Of a stretch of DNA of 64,000 nucleotides, positions 55,526 to 64,000 are shown piece by piece. Each line of letters opens with the position of its first letter. Position 1 is the first letter of the stretch. This stretch comes from Symsagittifera roscoffensis. Lineage: Eukaryota > Xenacoelomorpha > Acoela > Convolutidae. The translations under genes and the position numbers were made by a program. The stretch covers positions 34,803,090-34,867,089 of the forward strand of contig NC_087069.1 in NCBI RefSeq assembly GCF_963678635.1. The letters are read 5' to 3'. The notes beneath the pieces are model-generated. The model saw only the letters and a list, made by a program, of their open reading frames with translations. It searched no databases and was not told the DNA's origin.

Positions 55526-57934
55526 CACGTTTCCGCGTGTTTTGCATACAAACAGAACATGAAAGCAATAGGCTACTTTCTCGTGGACGTCGACGCAACC
55601 GACGAGGATCACGAAGAGTACGTCAGAGGGCTCATCATGAATTATGGTCCGAGGTGTTTCTTCTGTAATTTGGAGGGACACTTCAAGTCGGATTGTACTC
55701 AATTTTGGGATGCAGTGGTGGACGCGAAACATCCCGCCACGAAGAGGCGCTTTCGGGTGTCAAGGCCAGTCGAGCACGTCTGATGAACGAGGCCGAGTCT
55801 CGGAGAAAGGAGACGACACCGAGCACCTTTACGACTAAGAAGGTAAAGACACTGCCTGACGAGGTGGTAGCCTCAAACCTGGAGGCAGAGTCGTCTAGCC
55901 CACTCAAGGTGGATTACGGTCTGGCGGCAAGGACAGCGCTGCAGAATGTCAAACAGGACCTAGCCACGAAAGAAGGGGAGCAATGGGTAAGGTCGGAGCT
56001 GGAGAGCACAGATCTTCGGGAAAGTTTTAATATTCTGGGTAAAACGACGAAAGTAGAAGACAAAGAGGAACTCAGGAAATAGGGACTAAAACTGAACGTT
56101 ATTTCTGGGAGAACTTTCGGCATGACGAAGGAGGGGACAAAAATAATGTCCATTATCTCAGTCGCAGGGCACCAGGTGGTCAATAACTTGAGTGAACCAT
56201 CCGAGATTACACTAGTCCACCTGGACATCTATGCCGACTACCTGAAGGAGAAAGATCCCAAACTGGACTCCAGGTAGTGCGAGCGCTGCTCACAACAGGA
56301 GGTCCGAGGCTGATGAAAGTGGAGGACATTATATCGATGTCCATGGCCCTTACCCGATTCTAATGAATGTGGATGGCATCAATATCTACACAAAAGCTCA
56401 CATAACTGATGCGAACGATCAGATTGGCCGGATATACATTGGTCAAGAGGAGCTGAAGGTTAAACGAATCGGACACAACGCGATGCTCGAACAAGATGCG
56501 GTGCACATAGGTTGCGAGGCCGATCTGGCCGCACACGTGCTGGACGTGCAAGGCAGATAACTTTCAGTAAAAGGAATGCTAGACACGGGAGCAGTGGTTA
56601 GTGTCATGCCAGTCAAAACTTGGACCGACATGTGTTTCGAAAGGTCGGATCTCATACCGACAAACATCAGGTTGGCAGCTGCCAATCAGGGAGCGATCTA
56701 TGTGACTGGACGAACCCCGATCATTTCACTGCAGCTCGGAGGAAGACATCTTTGGATGAGCTTCCTAGTAGTGGAGAATTTGGACGAATCCGATCAGTTC
56801 ATCTTAGGAGGGGATTTCGTGCGCAACTTTGATGTCACAATCGATCTCAATGACGGGTTGATTAGGATCAAGGATCCTGAGAGAAAGTATGAAAAGAGAC
56901 CCCTTAATAAGATCTTAATTAACCAGGCCAAGGTGACGATTTTTCTGGATCGAAAAGTTAGATTAAAGACAAACCAAGCCCTAGTAGCGACGTTTAGGAT
57001 GAGGAACTTGAATGAACTCAGCAATGACAGACAGGTGTGTCTGGTACCAAATCCAAACAGTAAAAGCTCGGCTATTTTAGGAAGAAGCTTCTCACTCACT
57101 CAGAGCGGACTGTGTGTGAGTGTGTTATTGAACACCACAGAAGCAACAACAGTGACAATACAGAGGGGAAAGAAACTTGGCTCTGCTTTGCCTCTGAACA
57201 CAGACTTTCAGAGTGTGGAGAACTTGAAAAAGTTTGATGTAACTAAATGTCCATTGCATGCGAACCAAGAATGTATAATGAGGAGAGTGAATGAATTGAA
57301 ATCTTCTAGGAAATTGTTTTCAATGAAGTCGGAAACAGATGATGGGCTGTCTAGTTGTTCCAATTTTCCTGAGAGGCCGACAGAGACAGAGTTAGCAGCG
57401 AATAAACCGGTCCTACCTGAAATAGAACAGTTGAAGGGTAAAATATCAGACATGGAACTAGATTCGCTCAGAGCGGTGCTAAGTCGGAACGCAGACTTTT
57501 TTTCGAAAGATAAGGCCGTCATAGGTTGCTGTAATTTTGTAGAACACGAGATTGAGATAGAAGAGGGCTCGGTACCTCATAGGGAAGGGGCGAGAAGAAT
57601 GACCCCTCACAAGTCAGAAGCGTGTAGGAAGGAAATCGAGATGTTAATGGAGTATGACATGATCGAGCCGTCGAAGTTCCCGTGGGCTTGTGGCGTGGTC
57701 ATGGCGAAAAAGAAGGGTGGACAACTCAGGTTTTGTTGTGATTTCCGTTATCTGAACGCAGTGACTATAAAGGACGCATACCCGATTCCCCGCATCGATG
57801 AGAGCCTATCCAAGCTGGGAGACGCGAAGTTCTTCACGACGTTGAATTTGGGCTCTGCGTTCTGGCAATTGCCACTCCGAAAGCAAGATCGAGAAAAAAC
57901 AGGCTTCGCGTGCGAGCTGGGATTGTTCCAGTGA
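55526..57934 (+). pseudogene. A-outer gag C-terminus, protease and first half of RT
   Basis: After the repeated CAC the gag frame resumes exactly where it was cut: V-S-A-C completes the first knuckle, and C-F-F-C-N-L-E-G-H-F-K-S-D-C is the second. A one-base loss near 55,733 and an indel near 56,275 shift the frame. TAG at 56,080-56,082 and TAA at 56,558-56,560 replace the Gln codons of A-inner. From 56,576 the frame is open again through the protease D-T-G-A-V-V-S-V and the RT block F-C-C-D-F-R-Y-L-N, until a TGA at 57,932-57,934 where A-inner has Trp. It retains a stretch of protein between protease and RT that A-inner has lost (near 57,175-57,200). Confidence 0.85.
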
Positions 57935-60900
57935 AAGAGGATGCCGTTCGGATTGTGCAACGCGACGGCCACATTCCAGCGACTGATGGCCCAGGCACTC
58001 ACGAGCATCACTAAGAAATATGGGAATCTCATCATGTGTTTTGTCGATGATGTCGTCATTGCAACACCAACCTTAGAAGACCATATAGAGAGGTTGGAGG
58101 AGGTGTTTTCTTGCATGAAGCAGGCGGGTCTGAAATGTAAACCCTCTAAGTCTGAAATCCTCAGAGATTCCATAAAGTATCTGGGCTGCCTGGTGGATAA
58201 ACATGGAGTGAGACCAGATCCTGAAGCGGTTGAAGCGGTGCTGACCTGGAAGGCACCTAAAACAGATACACAGCTGATGAGTTTTTTGGGATTCGCTAAT
58301 TATTATCGAGAGTTCATCAAGGGGTATGCTGACAAAATATACCCCATGCAGCGGTTGATGAGAAACAAGGGCAAAAAGTTCATCTGGACTGATGAGGCAC
58401 AAGTTTCATTTGAGAACATCAAACGTGAACTTTGCGAGGCACCGGTCCTCGGCATGCCAACGGAGAAGGGGATGTTCGTGCTGGACACGGATGCATCAGT
58501 GGTTGCGATATCGGGCATACTTCACCAGGAGCAGGAGTGGAACGGGAGAACGGTTCTTCGTCCGATAGCTTACGGGAGTAAAGTCCTGAGTGATACTGAG
58601 ATGAAGTACGGCGCACCAAAAGCGGAGATGTTCGCGGTGATCACTTTCGTGGAAACATACAGGGCCTACTTGGGGAGTGCTCCGTTCAAGTTACGTGTGG
58701 ATAATCGTGCCCTTGCCTGGCTGAAAACCTATTCGATGGACCAAAGTTATATTGGTCGTTGGATCGTACGCCTGAATGGATACCACATGATCATAGAGCA
58801 TCGTACCCGTGACAAGCACCAGAACGCAGATAGCCTCAGTAAAAAGACAGAATTTTATGAGCGCCTCGAGGAGAAGCAGGCTAACCAATCAGAAATCAAA
58901 GACGGGTTTTCATTTCTGGACAAGGAAACCTACGACAAACTACCACTTACTAGGTGGTTAGACAAGTCAGGGCATCCTATACCCGGACACCCTGACCTTC
59001 CAGTGGAAACGGCCGCGGAGATAAAGCTTTTAGCCAGAGGCGAGCCCGTTCCGTTGGATCTGCTAGTCCGATCCAATTTGGTACAGCAAGAACTTACCAG
59101 GCTGGGTATAAACAGCATGGCTCTATTGAACAGGACGGTGAACGTGGCGCCGGACGTCATGGGAAAGCTCCGTGACTTGTTGGACAGGGAAGTGGATAGG
59201 CATGATCGTGAGTGGATGGAGACCATTCAGCGGTTGACTGTCACCGAGAGAACAGAGAAGAGGCCAGTGTCCATTCGCAGCCGAGGCGTTGAACGGGATT
59301 GCAGGTCGATAGTCAACCAGCTGGTGAGCTCGATGCCGAAGGAGGTCTTGTTGAGAACTTCGTTCACTGAATATGGGACACTGAATCAGACCCAAGCCAA
59401 TGAGGAAGTCAGGATCAAGTCGAAATCTAGCTTCGCGAGGAGAGTGCATTTCACGGATGCAAAAGAAGAATACGAGCCGAGCCCAGATTGTTCGTCCGGG
59501 GACGAGACAATGTCCGGGGAGTCTGATACCTTCGAACCAGTCAAGGACGACTTGTCTGAGGAGTCAGACACCTTTGAGCCCGTGCAGGACGACTTGTCCT
59601 GGGAGAGGTTGACGAGGCCACCTAGGGGCAAAATTTTGTCCGGGGAGTCGGGTTCAAAGCGACCAATGGACAGAATTTTGTCCGGGGAGTCAAGAAACAT
59701 CTCAGACAACTTGGAATATGATGTTGGGGAATCAGTCAACTCAAGTATTGACTCGAGGCCCCAGTCCTGGGACAACACATCTGAAACAACTTCCAATTCC
59801 GATATGTCAGAGATCGCAATCCACTCCTTATTGGTAGACTGGAAGCAGCGCGGGCTGGACCGAGAAACGCATCAGGATCCAGACAGGGACAGATACACCT
59901 CATATGAAGAGGGCACTGTGGTAGATAATGCCGCAGACGAGCTCGAGCTGATAGCAGTTTCGAAACGCCCAACCAGATTGCTGCCACATGGTACGGTCGT
60001 CCGTACCAATCTGGAACTATCTGTGCAGGAAGCGACGCCTTTGAAAAAGATATGGTGTGTCAAGTTGATGGACGATGCTCATGCTCCGGAGATAATGAGT
60101 GGGCAAATGAACGTGGTAAAGACGTATTTGAAAGCCAGGTACAGGCTGTCGGATCTCCTAAGGGCTCAGCGAAATGATAGAATGACGAGCAGTCTGAAGA
60201 GATGGATCGAGAATGCAGCACCTGACAAGGGAGACTTGGAAGAAGACAGCTACAAGATCTTGAAACAGTTCTACCTGAAGAGAAACGACTTGTTGTACCT
60301 GAACAAGGACGGAATCGTAGCCTGTAAACGTAAAGAGGAGGACAAGGTCCTTTATAAATACAATTCAATAGTGTTACCACAGTTGTACCAGACCGAATTG
60401 CTCTTTCGCTCACATGATCAGATGGGCCATCAAGGCGTGGACAAAGTGTACAACAGGATACAGAAACGATTCCAATGGCCGGGATTGAAGAAGGCTTGTG
60501 AGAAGTGGATCGCCGCATGCCTGTCATGTCAGCAGGCGAAGGATCCCAGGAAACTAAGGTTCCCCCTACAGTCAATGGAGTTGTCGGGTTTCAACGAAGT
60601 GGTGCAAATTGATCATCAGAAAATCTGCCTGACAGCAACGGGCTATAATCAGGTGCTGGTAATGATCGACCATTTTACGAAGTATGCGGAGGCAGCACCC
60701 TGCATGACAGCATCGGCGGAAGAAACATGTGATCATTTGATAAATCTGTGGATAGCGAGGCATGGCTGCCCTATCACGTTCCAATCGGACAATGGCAAGG
60801 CCTTCGTGGGTGATCTCACGAAGGAGTTAATGAAAAGGTCGCAGGAAGTGGAGTTCGAACCAGAAGCGGAACAGACTCATGAGCAAGAACTAACGAACTT

Positions 60901-61513
60901 GCGGGTGCTCGAATGGCTCCATGATCTGCCGACAGATCCAAAAGAGACGATCCTGACGATTCAGGACGTCGATAAAGACGGCATCAAATATGTCAGTCGT
61001 GACAATACCGAGTCCAACTGGGTCGCCCCAGATGGTCCTCTACGTGTTCCACAATCCAACCTCGATCTCCTAGACTTTGGGCGATCGACGGGGACTTCGA
61101 TGGATATTTTTGTCCGGGGAGTGGGGGTAGGACTCACCCACACCAAAAATCTGATAATAAAAAAATTTAAATCGGCAAGAGAAACCCGAGAACTAGAGAC
61201 AGAAGGCGAGAATGCTAAAAAACCACCTTTTGGACGAATTTTTGAATCGTATTTTGACCTACCGAACCATTATTCAAACAATATTGTCACAACGGACAGC
61301 GATTTCATGCTCACGGAACGCACGTGCGCTATAGCGATAACCGCGGACGTGAGCTTCAAAACAGCACTAGCGGCTGATTTCAAAAGAGAGTATAAGAACA
61401 TCGAATTTTTATGGAAACAGAGGCCTGGTGTGGGAGGGATGATAGCGCTGCCCCCTGTTGCATCACAGATATCAGGGAAATATTTGTGTTTCCTGGTTAC
61501 CAAGGCCACGTAG
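57935..61513 (+). pseudogene. A-outer Pol: RT palm, RNase H, linker, truncated integrase fused to macro-like domain
   Basis: 1,190 codons are open from 57,941, in the same frame as the piece upstream. The RT catalytic motif is F-V-D-D (58,040-58,051) instead of Y-V-D-D. RNase H has L-D-T-D-A-S and V-D-N-R-A-L-A-W-L. The linker has four S-G-E/D repeats. Integrase has its complete zinc-binding part (H-D-Q-M-G-H ... C-L-S-C) and the first two acidic residues. At 60,840-60,846 it then jumps, in frame, to the acidic linker before the macro-like domain. Compared with A-inner, 1,032 bp are missing, including the catalytic Glu and the C-terminal domain. The frame ends at 61,513 after a small deletion. 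Confidence 0.87.
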
Positions 61514-61716
61514 ATCCAAAGAGCTTGGTATTGGCCTTGACTCGACTTAGGGATTTTTTGGTTGAGAGAGGAGTGACCTCTCTCTCGTTACCAGTATATG
61601 ATCCTAATAGGGGAAAGCTACATCCGAGAGAGTTGTACGCACTTGTACCAGTGATATTTTCAGAAACTGACATAGAGGTTTACTTACATAAAAAATACTA
61701 TCTGAGCATATGCTAG
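61411..61716 (+). pseudogene. A-outer macro-like domain, C-terminal half in a shifted frame
   Basis: After about 10 bases lost near 61,507 the domain continues in this frame with L-V-L-A-L-T-R-L-R-D-F-L, S-L-P-V-Y-D-P-N-R-G-K-L and T-D-I-E-V-Y-L-H-K-K-Y-Y, ending at TAG 61,714. The first half (T-D-S-D-F-M-L to F-L-V-T-K) is in the preceding frame. The residues are nearly identical to A-inner. Confidence 0.75.
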
Positions 61717-62188
61717 GAATTGCATTTGGCGATAAGTGGTTTTATTAAGTTACTTGATAAGAATTAGTGTCAAGTTTTAGATTAGGTTAGGTTTTAGGTA
61801 CAATATTAGGGATTATGTTTTTATGTGATAATATAGATGTGGGATGTTTATGTGTTTATGTGTTATGTTATTGTTATGAGATGTTTTATGTCTTGTGTCA
61901 TAAAAGACCTAGAGTACTCCAGGTCATCAAGGTGACAGCGCTCATTTGTGCTACCCTGACGCAGATACAGGTGGACGATCCCCCTTGGTGCTAAATTTTT
62001 AAATCAGAATTGAGAAGAAAATTTCCATGAAGAGTTTTAAAGAGTTGAATGATGTTTTATCCAAAAATGATGGTTTTAAGTTGCGACTTGTTTTTTAGAT
62101 CTTGATTGATCAGAAATTGTTTATTGAATTCATTGAATCAAACGAGACAGGAAGAACTACACGACAACAAGAATCAACGCGATAAGAA
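61717..62188 (+). other. A-outer gap between ORF1 and ORF2
   Basis: No gene in 472 bp. It matches 40,491-40,932 in reverse, with short indels. An in-frame TAA lies six bases before the ORF2 ATG. Confidence 0.6.
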
Positions 62189-64000
62189 ATGGGTGACACG
62201 ACCAAACTTATGGAATTCCTCTCAGCGAGTCTAGGAGCGACTCTAGACGAGATCTATCAGCGGCTGATCTATTGCGATTTTACACGAGAAGACCTGGGGC
62301 TGGCGATGTTTGTGGTCGCGCTCCTCAATGCATTAGGACGAGAGGGTCGAGGGAATCGCCCTACAGAAGTCGTGTTGATGTTGGCCTTCGGTGAGTCCGG
62401 GACCGCCGAGAGGGGTCGAAACCGACTGATGAGATGGCGGCGTGGAGAAATGTCTGGCCACGACCTGGCTCGTGAGCCAGGACTATGTGAACAGAGGGAC
62501 CACCGGCTAGGTGAGATGCCCTTACCGATCCCACCTGCGCAGCCGCTCATCGGAGCGAAGAGACAACGTGATGGGCCACGCCCGTCACATTCGGTCGACT
62601 CTCCCAAAGCTGCTCCTCCTCCGAAGAGAGTGAGGGTGAGCGAAATAGAAATCCAGACAGCGGAGACGATTGAGACCTTGGAGAAGAAGGAGAGAGATCA
62701 GAGCGAGCTGTGTGCCAAACTCCAGGAGTATAGAGCGATAGCTCGAGAAAGAGACGAATGGAAGAAGAAATATGAAGATCTACAGGTGGCCTACAAGGAG
62801 GATGAAATAAAGCACCTGAAGGAGCTGTATATGGCAAAGGTGAGCCAAGTGTCACAGGAAGTTCTGGCGACAATGAAATCTTCGGAGGGATCCAGCGACA
62901 CACGCCCCAAGACAAAAGTACAGGAGCTGTGTGCATCGAGAGGGCCCGAGGCTCCTCAGCAGACACAACAGTCTGCTTCCAGTCAGAGGAACACTATACC
63001 AGACCCTTCGGACACCTATCTCGCTCCTCAGTTCCTAGAGTCATTCAACCAAGTGGCCAGAGCAACAATGGATGAGATCAACAGAACCACTGGGCGGACA
63101 TTGGGTAGGATCGTTCCTTCCCAACGTCGTGATCATTCATCCAATAGCTCGGAGCGAGCACCCCGCACGGTAGCGACCTCGGGGACTGCGCATGGCGGAA
63201 CCTTTCAAAAGTCCCGCGTGGTAGACATTAGGAAGAAACTGATGGCACGTCACCAGTTCACTCAAGTGGCCTCGGAGCATCCTCGAGCCTGCCTGAATGA
63301 CATGAGCTGGAACCCCGCTACGGGCGACCAGGTAATTCCCCCAGGGAGTCGCCACTTGATCATCGGAGACAGTTTGGTGAGGGATCTGAATGAGATCTTC
63401 GTCTATGGTCAGACTACCACTCTGTCCTTTGGAGGAGCCTCAGTGGCTCAGGTCATCAAGATGATGGAATTCCAGAGCGAAGATCACCTGGATACACTGG
63501 TAATAATGCTGGGAACCAACTTAGTCTCGAGAGCCTCAGTGACTCCGGAGAGCAAGTGGGAGCCTCTATTGGTATGCCTCTTAAACGAACTAAAGGAGAA
63601 ATACAGGCCCAGGCTTGTAGTGTTGTGCACGATACCACAAAACCCGCTGGTGGGCACCACAGTGGCAGACTTCATGAATGGCAACGTGACACGGTGGAAC
63701 GAAATGAACCGCAGTCTGGTGAGAAACAACCCTGGCGAGCTGCGACTTCTGGATCTCGAAAACATGCTGCGCATGATTGATCACATCGCGTTTACCAGAG
63801 ATGGAATACATTTCAACACCCAACGAGGGAGACACTGGGTCAATGATGTTTTTCAGACGCAATTGAGGGAAGTGGAGCAGGAGTCGAGGGCGACCAGTTC
63901 TCTGGCTCGGACCAGCTCGACCGGAGGAGATAGAATTAGGACAAGCGTGCTCGAATCCCTCGTCAACCGCCTAGGGCCCTTGGCGATGGAGACGGCTGCA
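62189..64000 (+). CDS. A-outer ORF2, N-terminal 604 codons (runs off the window)
   Basis: The start is the ATG at 62,189 (M-G-D-T-T-K-L-M-E-F), following an in-frame TAA at 62,183. The frame is open to the window end. Order: helical domain (1-75), Arg/Pro-rich stretch, coiled coil (about 155-225), and SGNH domain (about 380-565). The SGNH domain has the complete nucleophile block I-I-G-D-S-L (63,360-63,377), G-G, and D-G-I-H-F-N near 63,800, but G-T-N-L instead of G-T-N-D near 63,515. It shows that the helical, coiled-coil and SGNH parts form one protein. The usual Ser and His of a SGNH esterase are present; the changed third block may only affect a non-catalytic residue. Confidence 0.82.
   Translation, partial: MGDTTKLMEFLSASLGATLDEIYQRLIYCDFTREDLGLAMFVVALLNALGREGRGNRPTEVVLMLAFGESGTAERGRNRLMRWRRGEMSGHDLAREPGLCEQRDHRLGEMPLPIPPAQPLIGAKRQRDGPRPSHSVDSPKAAPPPKRVRVSEIEIQTAETIETLEKKERDQSELCAKLQEYRAIARERDEWKKKYEDLQVAYKEDEIKHLKELYMAKVSQVSQEVLATMKSSEGSSDTRPKTKVQELCASRGPEAPQQTQQSASSQRNTIPDPSDTYLAPQFLESFNQVARATMDEINRTTGRTLGRIVPSQRRDHSSNSSERAPRTVATSGTAHGGTFQKSRVVDIRKKLMARHQFTQVASEHPRACLNDMSWNPATGDQVIPPGSRHLIIGDSLVRDLNEIFVYGQTTTLSFGGASVAQVIKMMEFQSEDHLDTLVIMLGTNLVSRASVTPESKWEPLLVCLLNELKEKYRPRLVVLCTIPQNPLVGTTVADFMNGNVTRWNEMNRSLVRNNPGELRLLDLENMLRMIDHIAFTRDGIHFNTQRGRHWVNDVFQTQLREVEQESRATSSLARTSSTGGDRIRTSVLESLVNRLGPLAMETAA

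Larger units (their letters stand above)
23720..64000 (+). mobile_element. A-outer: family A element, 5' LTR to ORF2, split by A-inner and cut by the window end
   Basis: The plus-strand order is 5' LTR (23,720-24,603), primer site (24,616), leader, gag (27,746-29,995), 25.5 kb insertion (A-inner), rest of gag and pol (55,526-61,716), spacer, and ORF2 (from 62,189, still open at 64,000). It lies inside the B2 5' LTR. Three nonsense codons, at least three frameshifts and one large deletion in pol make it inactive. Compared with A-inner it should extend about 7-8 kb beyond the window, ending in a 3' LTR followed by the rest of the B2 LTR. Confidence 0.9.

Noticed and set aside
1..64000. Host protein-coding or RNA genes between the elements
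   Set aside because: All long conserved frames belong to the two element families. I saw no tRNA or rRNA sequence; the primer sites only match a tRNA end.

Overview
The 64 kb window contains no host gene that I can recognise. It is built from four copies of two related, very large LTR retrotransposon families of the Ty3/gypsy type, here called family A and family B. Ty3/gypsy is assigned from the domain order Gag, protease, RT, RNase H, integrase and from the motifs in each. The host is a eukaryote and probably an invertebrate animal; nothing in the sequence fixes the species.

The copies are nested like Russian dolls. (1) B1, minus strand, 1-5,870: the 3' half of an old B element, cut in its integrase region. 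(2) B2, minus strand, sits in B1 from 5,871: 3' LTR 5,871-6,768, decayed coding region 7,176-20,003, leader with minisatellites, primer site 22,906-22,920, 5' LTR from 22,932. (3) A-outer, plus strand, interrupts the B2 5' LTR at 23,720: 5' LTR 23,720-24,603, 3.1 kb leader, gag from 27,746. (4) A-inner, minus strand, is a 25,530 bp element (29,996-55,525) with both LTRs, inserted in the A-outer gag between its two zinc knuckles. A-outer resumes at 55,526 and runs off the right edge. LTR divergence by eye (about 3% for B2, about 1.5% for A-inner) agrees with this order.

Both families share an unusual gene plan. ORF1 is one polyprotein frame of roughly 3,150 codons: Gag with two CCHC knuckles, aspartic protease (DTG), RT (YVDD), RNase H, a long acidic/serine-rich linker, integrase, and then a C-terminal domain that I read as a divergent macro domain of the TARG1/Poa1p type. 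ORF2 follows after about 440 bp, where retroviruses carry env. It is a giant frame of about 2,955 codons: N-terminal helical domain, coiled coil, an SGNH/GDSL-hydrolase domain, a second degenerate SGNH-like domain, then about 2,000 residues of unrecognised but conserved sequence with cysteine motifs.

All copies are damaged. A-inner has frameshifts and in-frame TAG and TAA codons. A-outer has nonsense codons, frameshifts and a 1,032 bp in-frame deletion of the integrase C-terminal half. B2 has lost most of pol, replaced by an inverted fragment. The elements share a primer-binding site (15 nt core TGGCGCTCCTGGGTG, 11-12 nt after the LTR) and a polypurine tract CCGGGGAGTA next to the 3' LTR. Other notable structures are PPT-like motifs repeated inside pol, a tandem 189 bp leader repeat holding a hairpin with a compensatory change, an ACCCTCC/GGAGGGT-rich leader, and a 15 bp minisatellite in the B2 leader.
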